The position numbers were made by a program, and so were the translations under genes. From Flectonema sp. DT1601 (Eukaryota; Euglenozoa; Diplonemea; Diplonemida; Diplonemidae), in NCBI GenBank assembly GCA_964019425.1, contig OZ025864.1, positions 493,684 through 557,683 of the forward strand: DNA of 64,000 nt, given 5' to 3'. Within the stretch, counting starts at the first letter, position 1. Every line of letters starts with the position of its first letter. Under the pieces are notes generated by a model. The model worked only from the letters and a program-made list of their open reading frames with translations. It ran no database searches and was not told the origin of the DNA. Shown piece by piece: positions 1 through 9,693 of the stretch.

Positions 1-16
1 CTATTAAAAAAAAAAA

Positions 17-269
17 GGGAAAACCTCTAATTCAACAAAAATAGTTTGCGAAATCGCCAACTCCCTACAAAAAAAAAGTTGTCCACCAGGACTCGAAATT
101 TGACTCAAAATTTCTCGAAACTTGACCCAAAATTTTGGCTTGCGGTGGGTTTTTTGTTTGTGAGCCTACCAAGCTGGGAAGAGTGCAAGGGGGGGCTTGC
201 GTCCGCCAAATTCTTGGCGGGACGCAAGCCCCTTTCGCAAACTATTTTTGCGGAATTAGGCGTTTTCCC
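17..269. mobile_element. Small MITE-like inverted-repeat element
   Basis: Bases 17-53 (starting GGGAAAACCTCTAATT) and the reverse complement of 237-269 (GGGAAAACGCCTAATT...) match over about 35 bp, including a shared AAAAATAGTTTGCGAAA core. This gives terminal inverted repeats around a 250-bp unit. The centre holds a second strong inverted repeat: 192-209 (GGGGCTTGCGTCCGCCAA) pairs with 214-232 with a one-base bulge. A-runs flank the unit on both sides (6-16 and 270-287). No protein domain is credible in it. A non-autonomous DNA transposon (MITE) or foldback element is the simplest reading. The family is unknown and no clear target-site duplication is visible outside the A-runs. Confidence 0.5.
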
Positions 270-287
270 AAAAAAAAAAAAAAAAAA

Positions 288-804
288 GAAAAAACTATCC
301 ACCTACTGATATTGCAATTTGCAACTCAATTATTTTTATCAGGCATTGCAACGTCAAATCCATTTCTTTTACCATTTTGTTTTTCTGCAACCTGCCTTCT
401 ACTATCGAGGTGTGCGTCAAAAAAAATACGCTGCTGCGAACAACACCCGAATTGTTAGTTAGAAGAATTTGCGGATTTGCAGATTTTTTACTTTTGTTGA
501 GCTCAGCTTCTTGCCTGACTCCTGCGTCTGATGTTTGTTACCTTGAATAATGTTAAATGCTGTTGTAGCGTCCCACTATTCAACGGCAAACTTCATTTTT
601 CATTTTTGCTGTCTTCCTGCAGCTTCAGGTCCCTAAGAAAGCTGCTTAATTAGAATTGTTGTTTTCTCTCCTTTTTTCCCCAAGTTATTAAAATTAGTTG
701 CCAACACAATTCGCAATTCTACAAACAGGAACTAAAATGTGATACATGTCTTAGTGTAATTAACTGTGGTAATCATGTTGTTCTATTTTCAGCAGCTGGG
801 ATTT
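288..804. other. AT-rich intergenic sequence, no gene seen
   Basis: This stretch is T-rich and broken by stops in all frames. It contains pyrimidine tracts followed by AG (for example around 780-793, TTCTATTTTCAGCAG) that could serve as splice acceptors for downstream sequence, but no coding region or RNA gene is recognisable. Confidence 0.5.
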
Positions 805-1459
805 AGGTGATGCATTGTTACCGGTCTGCCGAACACTGGAAACTACCGGACCTTGAGTGAGGCGAGCGGGGAGGGTATTGGCCGCGGAGCCGTGCAAGTG
901 GGACGAATCGTTCACTAAGTTCGGCAGTAGTTGTTAGATGTTTTGGATGTGCTTCGGCAGAATGCCTGCGTTTTAGCTACCCCGACTGTCCTGAGGTGAC
1001 TGCCCGGTCAGATGCTTCGACAAGGAGTGAGCCGCTGCACTAGAAGTTTTTCCCGAGGAGGTGATCCAGGGCGTATTTCCCTCCCCTCGGAGTATCACAT
1101 ATTCCTGAGGGGTATTCACCGCTCTCCAGTCAGCGCGACTCGCTGCTGTATTGAGTGTACAACGGATGAAAACAAAGTTCCGTGGACCCAACAGAGAATT
1201 ATAAATTATCGCGGAGGGCAGCATTTGGGTTGACTTTCTTTCGAATCTCACACTCTTGAATGTATCGTATTTATGATATGCAGTACGAGAGGACGCATTA
1301 AAAAAACTGAACAGGTCCCACAGAGGTGATACCAATTCCCAAAAGAACCAGAGGAATAAGGGAAACGCTGACAAGGATCGCCGCCCTCGTGCCAATTCAG
1401 CGCTCACAGCCAAGGAAGGATCTAGAATTCGTGACCTAACAAGGGACTATCAATCAGTG

Positions 1460-4400
1460 ATGCCACCGCCACCAAAGAAACAGTACCATGAAACAGTAAC
1501 AGCGAGAGTAAATCTCCTACGTTCAGGTGTGCACCCCAACCCTGGGCCTCTTCGTGTCCTATCTTGGAACATGAACCGTTATAAATCCTCTCGTCTTTAT
1601 CTTGAAGACTTAGTCGCATCTTACGACCCTGATATCATTCACATCCAAGAATCTTGGTTAAAGAGTGAAGTATCAGATGATCTTCTTCAAATTAAAGGCT
1701 TCGACCTACATCGTCGTGACAGAGTCAGTGTCAATAAAACTGTTGGTGGAGGCCTTCTGTCCTATTTCAAGTGCTCCTTACATGCCGAATTTATCCCAGA
1801 AGAAAGCTGCCACACTCACGTCGAGTCACTCTATTGTAAATTTAAAACTGTGCTGGGCACCGTCTCAACCTGTAACATCTACATCCCACCGGACGCTCTA
1901 CACTTACCGAAATCCCTCGTTCTGAGTGACCTCACCTTCGGAGACTTTAATGCCCATCACGAATCGTGGTCTTCGAAGATTCCTAGAAAAGCATCAGGGA
2001 GGGTGGTTAGTAGTTGGATACTCGATAATGGCTTGGCAATCATCCAACTTTCTCCTTCAATACCAACACACGGAACAACTCCGGACCTGGCACTGCATTC
2101 TCCTCAGTTCAAGAGTCTCAATTCAATCCAAATAGATCCTTCTCTAGTTAACTCTGACCACACTCCAATAATTACCGACTTTGATATCACTCCTCTCTCT
2201 TCATCCCAACAAATACCGGCCCATCGTAAGTTTTTCCACGATAGATTTAAGGAATCACATTGGAAATCATTTACTGCATCTCTCGAATCTCATTGCCCAC
2301 GTCTGAATAACATCAGATCCCTAAGCAAACTCTGCAAGGCACTTCTCAAAACAATTGACCGCGTAGCAATCTCCACCTTACCTAACAAATGGTACCCATT
2401 AAAAGCCTCACAACATCAACGCTCAAATCTCAATGCCGAAAATATTTTATTACAAAGTGGCAAGAGAGGGTTCTCTTGGACCTATAAGAAATTACGAGAA
2501 CTTAAGGGAGAGGCTACTGGACTTCACACCCCGTCTGCTCCGCTAGAATCACTTCACCAGCGCTTCTTTCCTACAGATTCACGCTCGGATGAACTTCAAA
2601 TACCTACGGTTTCCCCTCAGGCATTTTCCGATCCCTCTTGCAGGCCCTTCTCGACCTCAGAGGCCCAAGCTGTTCTGGACTCCTTGAAAAGATCAGACTC
2701 AACCGGACCTGACGCAATCTCAAATAACATGCTCCTCCACCTGGGTGAACAAGCTTTACATCTTATACTACGCATAGCCAACTGGTCATTCTATAGAGGA
2801 ACACTGCCAAAATGTTTAAAAGTAGCTCATGTGATCCCAACCTATAAAGGAAACAAGAGAGACCCAACTGATGCAGCATCTTACCGCCCTATATCTTTGA
2901 CCTCAATATTATCGAAGTTTATAGAGTCTTTGATGCTCTCCAGACTGGAGCACTTATTGATAGATAAACTTGATCCCAAGCAGTCTGGATTTGTCCCCGG
3001 CAGAACAACAGACGAAAATATTGCAGTACTTATCAACGCAGCCTCCGAAACTAAAAGCGACTATCTCCAATGCGCTGTGCTCATACTCTTTGATATTTCG
3101 GGGGCTTTCGACAACGTAGACCACAACCTACTTATGGATAGGATAAAACCTTTACTACCGACTCCCTTTGTACGATGGATAGGCAACTTCCTTTCAGATC
3201 GCACCGCTCACCTTCTTCATGGTAGTACCCGCTCAAAACCTATAGCCTGTACAAAGGGGGTTCCCCAAGGTAGTATTCTTGGCCCATTACTTTTTCGAAT
3301 GTACGTTGACTCCTTACCAGAGTCCATTACGGTATCTGACACCTCACTACTATACGCCGATGATCTTGCGGTATATGTAAGTAGCTCGACAATCGACGAT
3401 TTGGAAGCGAGAGCCAACAAAGCAATAGGTCAAGTAGAATGCTGGCTGGATAACTCCAGAATGTCATTATCCCATTCAAAAACAGAATACATGTCCATAG
3501 GCAAACGTTTTACGGAAGACAAACGCATCTGTCGGCGTCCGCGTCTTTATTTCCCCTCGACAGTTGATGATGTCCCAATTCCACGTGGGTCTTATCAATT
3601 CTTTTATGATCATATAGATGATGGGGCTGCTGCTTTACTTAACTTTGAAAACGGTCCCATCTTTCCCTTAGGTATAAATGGACGTAGCGTGAACAATCGA
3701 TCGCAATTCATAAACACCATTCCGAAGGGTGAATTTTCTTTGACAGCCGCCATCCCACTTCGTCAGGTGAAACAAACTCGGTACCTGGGTGTTATAATTG
3801 ATGATAATCTTACCTTTGAATCACAGAAAACAAAAATCCTGAACACTCTGAAACGTGGGATTGCTCTCCTATCGATGGTCTCATCGTACCAAGTAAAGAC
3901 TGAGGTGCTACGACAAGTCATTTTCGGTCTAATCCTCTCTAGAGCATATTATGGTCTAGCAGCATTTGCTCCCCTCCTCTCCAAAAAGGCGCAGGAGGAG
4001 ATTGAGCTGACACAACGTGTTCTCCAACGGAAACTTACCGGCTGCCTTAACTCAACAGCTACACCGGCCCTTTCAGTAGAATCCGGCATATTACCATTCA
4101 AACTACACCTTTCGAAATCTACTGCGTTAATGAATGAACGATTCTTGCGTAATAACAAGAACAGCCCCTCGTGGTCCATCTTAGACCCTGAGAAAACATC
4201 GAGCATCTGGAAAACATTTGCTTCCATCCACTCCAACAGATATCCTACTCCATCGTTGCGTTCATACCACTGCCTTCCGCATCACCAAGCACCATGGGAG
4301 CCTCCGCCAGATGTAACTTTTAACCCCTGGAGAGAGTTCCGTAAATCCTTGGAACCTGTTCAGAACTTAGAAGCTGCTCTGTCAACAATGAAGAATCTCC

Positions 4401-5557
4401 CGCCAGCAATCGCCCGACTATACACTGACGCGTCCTATTTCCAAGACAAAGAACAGAATTATCGATGTGGCAATGCAGCCTGTCTGATCATAGGAAACAA
4501 ATGCTTCTCTAAGAGGAAGCGCTATACACCTGCACTGATGATATACAATGCGGAGCAACAAGCTCTCCTATCAGCAGTTGAACTGTTGGAAGAACACTCC
4601 TCCTGGCTCCCCAGAGGGAGAGTCCATATCATCACCGACAGTCAGTCCTCGGTAAGCAGCCTGGCAAAGGGATATCTCCGCCAGAGATCCACCACGAACA
4701 TGGAAATATTAAAACGCATAATGCTGCTCCGTCGCCCGATCACCTTCCAATTTGTGCCCTCCCATTGTGGAATAATTGGTAACGAGCTGGCCGATTCGCA
4801 AGCAAGTAAAGCAGCGTCTTCTGATACTCTCCAAATTACAGAGGTAGCTTTCGACTACCGAATGGTTCAGTGCTCTATCACGAATCAAGTTAACAAGATA
4901 TGGTTAAGGGAAAGAGACTCTAACCACGTTCACTATTGGTCAACCCTCGGGGGAAGAATTCAACGCTTCCATCCAAACCTGAAGCGGGCTGATGAAGTAC
5001 ACATTTCACGCCTCCGCACGGGTCACCACCATTTGATCAAGATCCCCTCTCAGGGTCTCACGAATTGCAACTTCTGTAACGAGCCGTTAACAAGCACGCA
5101 TCACTTATTATTCAATTGTCTCGCATTACGCCCAATTGTGCAACAATACTTCCCACCAACAGCAACTCTTGAACAAGGAGAAATGGATGTCGGTCAAAAC
5201 CTCCACAAATTCTTCTCGACAGAACACCAACCAGAGCTTATGAAGTTGATAATGAAATTACATGAACTCCCATTATGGCAGGCAATACCTCAACAGCACC
5301 TTATGGAACATTTGTATAAGTGGACTAGCTTTCCGACCTTCAACACAGCAACACGAAAAACAGTCGTTGCGTACATTAAAGAAGCCTACACTCTCACCGA
5401 CATAGAGGAAATACATACCAATCTTGATTGGGTATGGATGTACTGCTATCCTGACTATCTTAACAACGATACAAGCATGAAAAAGCTCCTCGACAAAATC
5501 CAGGACTCCCAATACAGCCGTATCGATGCGGCGTGGTTTAACAGACAAGTTCGATAA
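1460..5557 (+). CDS. LINE ORF: AP endonuclease / reverse transcriptase / RNase H polyprotein
   Basis: A single intact 1365-aa ORF. Residues 27-30 are NPGP within LLRSGVHPNPGP, a degenerate 2A ribosome-skipping motif as found at the N-terminus of L1Tc-type proteins; the usual D and E before NPGP are G and H here. An exonuclease-endonuclease-phosphatase domain follows (about 33-265: LSWNMNR, IIHIQESW, GDFNAHH, SDHTPI). The RT spans about 400-680, with SYRPISL, FDISGAFDNVDH, GVPQGSILGPLLF and catalytic YADD at 632-635. RNase H1 lies at about 983-1115 with the acidic set in LYTDAS, NAEQQAL, IITDSQ and GNELAD. A knuckle CNFCNEPLTSTHHLLFNC ends the recognisable part (about 1203-1220). The first ATG is at 1460, but the same frame is open back to 1277 without an ATG and reads as plausible protein, so translation may begin upstream at a non-AUG codon. 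It probably acts in target-primed reverse transcription. Confidence 0.95.
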   Translation: MPPPPKKQYHETVTARVNLLRSGVHPNPGPLRVLSWNMNRYKSSRLYLEDLVASYDPDIIHIQESWLKSEVSDDLLQIKGFDLHRRDRVSVNKTVGGGLLSYFKCSLHAEFIPEESCHTHVESLYCKFKTVLGTVSTCNIYIPPDALHLPKSLVLSDLTFGDFNAHHESWSSKIPRKASGRVVSSWILDNGLAIIQLSPSIPTHGTTPDLALHSPQFKSLNSIQIDPSLVNSDHTPIITDFDITPLSSSQQIPAHRKFFHDRFKESHWKSFTASLESHCPRLNNIRSLSKLCKALLKTIDRVAISTLPNKWYPLKASQHQRSNLNAENILLQSGKRGFSWTYKKLRELKGEATGLHTPSAPLESLHQRFFPTDSRSDELQIPTVSPQAFSDPSCRPFSTSEAQAVLDSLKRSDSTGPDAISNNMLLHLGEQALHLILRIANWSFYRGTLPKCLKVAHVIPTYKGNKRDPTDAASYRPISLTSILSKFIESLMLSRLEHLLIDKLDPKQSGFVPGRTTDENIAVLINAASETKSDYLQCAVLILFDISGAFDNVDHNLLMDRIKPLLPTPFVRWIGNFLSDRTAHLLHGSTRSKPIACTKGVPQGSILGPLLFRMYVDSLPESITVSDTSLLYADDLAVYVSSSTIDDLEARANKAIGQVECWLDNSRMSLSHSKTEYMSIGKRFTEDKRICRRPRLYFPSTVDDVPIPRGSYQFFYDHIDDGAAALLNFENGPIFPLGINGRSVNNRSQFINTIPKGEFSLTAAIPLRQVKQTRYLGVIIDDNLTFESQKTKILNTLKRGIALLSMVSSYQVKTEVLRQVIFGLILSRAYYGLAAFAPLLSKKAQEEIELTQRVLQRKLTGCLNSTATPALSVESGILPFKLHLSKSTALMNERFLRNNKNSPSWSILDPEKTSSIWKTFASIHSNRYPTPSLRSYHCLPHHQAPWEPPPDVTFNPWREFRKSLEPVQNLEAALSTMKNLPPAIARLYTDASYFQDKEQNYRCGNAACLIIGNKCFSKRKRYTPALMIYNAEQQALLSAVELLEEHSSWLPRGRVHIITDSQSSVSSLAKGYLRQRSTTNMEILKRIMLLRRPITFQFVPSHCGIIGNELADSQASKAASSDTLQITEVAFDYRMVQCSITNQVNKIWLRERDSNHVHYWSTLGGRIQRFHPNLKRADEVHISRLRTGHHHLIKIPSQGLTNCNFCNEPLTSTHHLLFNCLALRPIVQQYFPPTATLEQGEMDVGQNLHKFFSTEHQPELMKLIMKLHELPLWQAIPQQHLMEHLYKWTSFPTFNTATRKTVVAYIKEAYTLTDIEEIHTNLDWVWMYCYPDYLNNDTSMKKLLDKIQDSQYSRIDAAWFNRQVR

Positions 5558-5944
5558 CTCTCCTTTAGTTATATACAACATTATCAAAAAAAATAAAATA
5601 AAGAAAAATTCTATCCCTTACAGAATCTAAACGCCCCGCCCCCAGAGTCTTTGTTTTTATATATTTTATTTTATTTTCTTTTTAATTTTATATATTCATT
5701 TATTTGTTTTCTTTTCTCTTTAGTTATCCTCATATCACTTCCTGACAACAATCGGACAAGGTGGAAAGCTGACAATAGGCATACTGTGTTCATTATGCCC
5801 CGTCAGCCGAAGCTATAATAAAACAATCATAATAAGATTGGGTCTAATTACGTTGCTGTTGCCTCGTAGCTCTAGGGAGTTAACCCGATGCTCCCTAGTT
5901 CGCTGTATCAGCGATGCACAGTACGCAATGTATTGGACTTCCTT
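5558..5944 (+). other. LINE 3' UTR
   Basis: AT-rich sequence between the LINE stop codon and its microsatellite tail. It contains long T-rich runs (5650-5720) and a GC-richer block (5745-5935) with CTCCCTAG-type inverted segments (CTAGGGAGTTAACCCGATGCTCCCTAG, about 5872-5898, in which CTAGGGAG pairs with CTCCCTAG). This hairpin near the 3' end is the sort of structure a LINE RT may recognise. No gene is seen. Confidence 0.6.
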
Positions 5945-5967
5945 ATCTATCTATCTATCTATCTATC
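5945..5967 (+). repeat. TCTA tetranucleotide microsatellite (LINE tail)
   Basis: About five to six tandem copies of TCTA following CCTTA. It sits where the LINE should end and is best read as its simple-repeat tail. Confidence 0.8.
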
Positions 5968-6007
5968 ATTAGTTATATTGGTAAGGCCCAGGCATGATTC
6001 AATATGG

Positions 6008-6115
6008 GGATCGTATTTATATAATTGTTGCCGCCCGGCATTTGGAACACAACATCCACACATTCTTTACACAGCAGCCATATATTGACAGCCCGTAACT
6101 CAAAAAAAAGTAACA
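6008..6115 (+). promoter_or_regulatory. 5' flank and trans-splice acceptor region of LRR gene 1
   Basis: This block is about 90% identical to 9587-9693, the flank of LRR gene 2, from GGATCGTATTTAT to the ATG, while sequence further upstream is unrelated. AG dinucleotides at 6073-6074, 6076-6077 and 6090-6091 follow pyrimidine-containing sequence (CATTCTTTACACAG) and are candidate SL acceptor sites, giving a 5' UTR of about 25-40 nt. The exact acceptor is not determined by sequence alone. Confidence 0.5.
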
Positions 6116-7570
6116 ATGGAAATTTTTGTGACGTGTCCGGATTGGGGACTCCCCGCAGTGACAGTGACGACTGGTGCAGAGTCCGTTGTGAGCGACGTGT
6201 TGACGGCGGCGGCTGGAGAGTGGGATGTGGATCCGGAGGAAGTTGAACTCTCGTTTGCTGGTGATGCCCTTCGCGAAACTGATCGGCTGGCAGATCATGG
6301 AGTGGTTGCAAACAGCGAGTTGGAAATGGCGAAGAAGCAGTTTAGGATATTCAGTAAAAGCTGGTTTGTTGATGTTAGAAAAAGGGAGAAGCTGGTTCTT
6401 TGGATCAGAGACCACATTACAGAAAATTTATGTCTGGACACCCCCACATTTGCAGAGGATGGTTGCCTCACTGTTTACAGTAACCTGCTTCCTTCAGATG
6501 CCAAACAAGTTGCTTTCTTCAATTCAAATTGCAACAACACAGACATCTCACTAGTTACCACTATTGGAGATGATTTCTTGTCTTGCTGTGAACAAATCAC
6601 TTCTCTTGACTTTTCAGGTCTTAGTAGTGTCACCACTATTGGGAGTGATTTCTTGTGTGCCTGTGAACAAATCACTTCTCTTGACCTTTCAGGTTTTGGT
6701 AGTGTCACCACTATTGGTGATGGTTTCTTGTCTCGCTGTAATCAAATCACTTCTCTCGACCTTTCAGGTCTTAACAGTGTCATCACAATTGGTAATAAGT
6801 TCTTGTATGCCTGTGAACAAATCACTTCTCTTGACCTTTCAAGTCTTAATAGTGTCACCACTATTGGTAATAAGTTCTTGTCTTCCTGTAATCAAATCAC
6901 TTCTCTTGACCTTTCAAGTCTTAATAGTGTCACCACTATTGGTAATAAGTTCTTGTCTTCCTGTATTCAAATCACTTCTCTTGACCTTTCAAGTCTTAAT
7001 AGTGTCACCACAATTGGTGATCATTTCTTGTCTCGCTATAATCAAATCACTTCTCTCGACCTTTCAGGTCTTAATAGTGTCACCACAATTGGTAATGAGT
7101 TCTTGCATGCCTGTAATCAAATCACTTCTCTTGACCTTTCAGGTCTTAAAAGTGTCACCACAATTGGTGATCATTTCTTGTCTTTCTGTAAACAAATCAC
7201 TTCTCTCGACCTTTCAGGTCTTAATAGTGTCACCACTATTGGTAAGAAGTTCTTGTCTTCCTGTAATCAAATCACTTCTCTTGACCTTTCAGGTCTTAAC
7301 AGTGTCACCACAATTGGTGATGAGTTCTTGTCTTTCTGTAAACAAATCACTTCTCTTGACCTTTCAGGTCTTAATAGTGTCACCACAATTGGTGATAATT
7401 TCTTGTATGCCTGTGGACAAATCACTTCTCTCGACCTTTCAGGTTTTAGTAGTGTCACCACTATTAGTGATCTTCATCTCGGTAAATGCAACGCTCTTAA
7501 ATCTGTCCAGCTGCCTGAAAGTAATAGCGCTCTCATTGAGAAGTCTGTGAAAGCAGCTATTGATCATTAA
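6116..7570 (+). CDS. Ubiquitin-like domain + BspA-type leucine-rich repeat protein (copy 1)
   Basis: 484 aa. Residues 1-72 read like a ubiquitin fold (MEIFVTC at the start; LSFAGDALRE and LADHGVV correspond to the LIFAGKQLED...LSDYNI part of ubiquitin); there is no C-terminal GG. A linker of about 75 residues follows (FVDVRKREKL...CLDTPTFAEDGCLTV), then 13 tandem 25-residue repeats from about 147 to 460 with consensus SVTTIGDxFLxxCxQITSLDLSGLx, which fits the BspA-like LRR_5 family (IGxxaFxxCxxL). The nucleotide repeats (75 bp) are almost identical, so copy number can change by unequal exchange. There is no signal peptide or membrane segment. The start is chosen because the ATG follows a conserved A-rich leader shared with copy 2. 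The function is not known; such repeats usually bind proteins. Confidence 0.85.
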   Translation: MEIFVTCPDWGLPAVTVTTGAESVVSDVLTAAAGEWDVDPEEVELSFAGDALRETDRLADHGVVANSELEMAKKQFRIFSKSWFVDVRKREKLVLWIRDHITENLCLDTPTFAEDGCLTVYSNLLPSDAKQVAFFNSNCNNTDISLVTTIGDDFLSCCEQITSLDFSGLSSVTTIGSDFLCACEQITSLDLSGFGSVTTIGDGFLSRCNQITSLDLSGLNSVITIGNKFLYACEQITSLDLSSLNSVTTIGNKFLSSCNQITSLDLSSLNSVTTIGNKFLSSCIQITSLDLSSLNSVTTIGDHFLSRYNQITSLDLSGLNSVTTIGNEFLHACNQITSLDLSGLKSVTTIGDHFLSFCKQITSLDLSGLNSVTTIGKKFLSSCNQITSLDLSGLNSVTTIGDEFLSFCKQITSLDLSGLNSVTTIGDNFLYACGQITSLDLSGFSSVTTISDLHLGKCNALKSVQLPESNSALIEKSVKAAIDH

Positions 7571-7793
7571 GGTGGTGATGGCTTCTTAAACATTTGTTTT
7601 TTTTATTTCTATTTCTGTGGGTGGAAACAAGTGGAAAGTGAAACGAAGAACGTATTATACTTTTGTGAAACTGATATCAATTTCTGTAGCTGATGATGAA
7701 ATATTTCTTCGAAAAAGGAAAAGTCGCACATCCTTCCCGAGCAAGGCATTCTCTTATGTGAGGAACAAATAATCAAAAAAAAAAAAAAAAACC
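7571..7793 (+). other. 3' UTR of LRR gene 1 ending in an A-run
   Basis: About 7660-7775 is homologous to 10915-11047 behind LRR gene 2 (GAAATATTTCTTCGAAAAAGG core). Homology to the other copy stops at an A17-18 tract (7775-7792). A genomic poly(A) at the point where homology ends is typical of a reverse-transcribed mRNA copy, though an A-rich breakpoint is also possible. Confidence 0.5.
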
Positions 7794-8947
7794 GTTCCAA
7801 TTAGCCTTAACTGAAAGAGAAGGAAGATAGAATACTGCCAACCATTATGGAATAACATCGTTATGTAACATGTGGGAGTTAAATTCTGAAAGTTTGAAAT
7901 TCGTGTCGAAATGATCAATAGATAATCGTTGATCTGTTTTTCCCTTTTGAGTTTGTCGCATTCGTGTGTTTGTTATGTTTAATGTAAAGCTCCCATAATT
8001 ATGAACTTTTCTTTTTTTTTTTATGTTTTGGTTTAATGCAATTTTTATAATAAACTAATATTCTAACCTCCCTACTTGTCTGTTGGTACAGTTCCATCTT
8101 TCTTTTGGAACAAGTAATTAGTGATTGTTTCTTAAGTAGTTGTTTTTAGTTCCAACTTACACATGATGAAATACAAAGATCCCACTGACTTGCATTAAAG
8201 CAAAATTCTTCTGTGGCAGGGAAGTATTCTTGTGGATGAACCCGCGAGTTTGAAAAAAAATCTCCAAATTTGCGAGAATATTTCTCTCTTTATATTCCAA
8301 TTCTTAAGTCCTTCATTCTTCAGATAAACTGACTTCAATCAACAATCTTAAAGTCATCTTATTGAGTTATCTGACATTGAAGTTTCCACTTCAGAGTGTT
8401 TTTGTGAGGAAGAAACTAGTCGCGTACATCGAAAGGAAACAAGTTTCTCACTAATGGGTTCTGCGAAGAACCATGTTATGGAAGAACTCATTGATAATTC
8501 ATATATAAAGCTACCGACTTGAATATTGTTATAGACGACCTTTCTATAGTAGATGCACTGAACAATCCAGGCTTTCTAAATTAATTCCTTTCCCGAGTAA
8601 AGTCGCCTCTTGCGGTGAAATCCCCTGGGTAGATAAAGAACGTTTCTTTCCTCTAGTGTAATTGTCTTATTTTATTTTATTAGTATCATTTCTCTTTCTC
8701 ATCATTACTTTATTTTTTATTTTCTGATCTAATGTGGCGTTATCAGCTCTAACACTGTCTGCTCACGTGGGCGGTGGGTTTAGGTAGTCATTTGTTTCAG
8801 GTTATTCTACGTCTGTGAGAGTCTCACGGTTGCTGGATCCTACTTGCTAATCGCCCGTTCTTCTGCTGATTATTTTCATATAAAATGTTGTGATCCGAGT
8901 GTGATTTCTTTTTTTTTGCGAAATCAATTATTCCCTTTATCAGACTC
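7794..8947. other. AT-rich intergenic sequence, no gene seen
   Basis: No open frame of interest and no RNA gene recognised. A short block at about 8808-8850 (TACGTCTGTGAGAGTCTCACGGTTGCTGG) resembles 18360-18392 (TCGTCTGTGAATGTCTCACGATTGCTGG), showing that the two gaps share dispersed repeat sequence. Confidence 0.5.
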
Positions 8948-9110
8948 AACTCCCACTTCTCTTCCCCTAACTACTACTGCAGAAGTAATCTGCACCCCTT
9001 CGTAGTGTAGATACTTCTTTGTTGGATACAATTCTGGTGTTTGTCTTGACCTTCAATCTTAACATATACTTCTTTCTCAGGTGGCAATATAGTGATGGAA
9101 AGCAAATTAC
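8948..9110 (+). repeat. Dispersed repeat, copy 1 (possible YR-element end relic)
   Basis: About 160 bp nearly identical to 18531-18694 (shared GAAGTAATCTGCACCCCTTC, TGGATACAATTCTGGTGTTT, CTTAACATATACTTCTTTCT) and ending TCTCAGGTG...AGTGATGGAAAG. The ending resembles the terminal B repeat of the intact YR elements (GTCAGGTGCATGATATGGAA). It is probably a decayed end or derivative of a related element. Confidence 0.5.
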
Positions 9111-9586
9111 TCATTTCTTCCTCATTTCAGCAAACCCAACAAATACAATTCTGGTGTTTGTCTTTACTTTTTCCTTTTAGCTGCTGATTTAATTCTGTTG
9201 TTATGTTTGAAATTATTTTATAAATGATCACAATAGGTTTGTCAAACTTATCTCTGCAATGTGCGCGAATTCAACTGAGTTCGCAAATATTGCGAACTAT
9301 GATGTGCTTTACCTCCCCTTTTGGAATCTGATTGAGGAGAAGAAAATCAAAAATAAAACTTTCATGTTCCCCCTCCCCAGCCAGGTAAGACAATCATGAG
9401 TTTTCTTGATGAGATTAAAATGCTTTGAAAACGATGGTTAGTTAAGATAGTGGGTCGAGTTGTTACGTTTTGAAATATTTTATAAAACATTCACAACAGG
9501 TGTCATTTATATCTTTGGGATGCCAGGGACGCAAGTTGGGTTGAGTGATTGGTTTTTGAAGTTAAATTAGAATCTTAGATACCGCG
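9111..9586. other. Intergenic sequence, no gene seen
   Basis: AT-rich. It repeats the ACAATTCTGGTGTTTGTCTT phrase of the dispersed repeat once more at about 9145-9165, so a short local duplication occurred. No coding region was found. Confidence 0.5.
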
Positions 9587-9693
9587 GATCGTATTTATAG
9601 TTGTTGTCGCGTCTGGCGTTTGGAACACAACATCCACACATTCTTTACACAGCAGGCATATATTGACAGCCCGTAACTCAAAAAAAAGTAACA
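9587..9693 (+). promoter_or_regulatory. 5' flank and trans-splice acceptor region of LRR gene 2
   Basis: Homologous to 6008-6115. The CATTCTTTACACAGCAG and TATTGACAG acceptor candidates and the A-rich stretch before ATGG are all conserved. Conservation of this block while the surroundings differ supports a functional leader or marks the edge of the duplicated unit. Confidence 0.5.

Larger units (their letters stand above)
805..5967 (+). mobile_element. Full-length LINE, ingi/L1Tc-like
   Basis: The domain order of its ORF (2A-like motif, AP endonuclease, RT, RNase H, C-terminal Cys/His knuckle) is that of the ingi/L1Tc clade of non-LTR retrotransposons known from trypanosomatids. The 3' boundary is well marked: after an approximately 400-bp AT-rich 3' UTR the element ends in a TCTA/ATCT microsatellite (about 5945-5967), a usual kind of LINE tail. 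The 5' boundary is inferred from a change to GC-rich sequence at about 805 (TTAGGTGATGCATTGTTACC); it could be some tens of bases off. The leader at 805-1276 contains a hairpin (about 1082-1112, CCCCTCGGA...TCCTGAGGGG). No convincing target-site duplication was found. The intact ORF implies a recent insertion. It lies just upstream of the conserved flank of the first LRR gene (6008 onward). Confidence 0.75.

Noticed and set aside
973-1413. 146-codon antisense open frame in the LINE leader.
   Set aside because: No recognisable motif, overlaps the probable LINE 5' UTR and N-terminal extension, composition not convincing.
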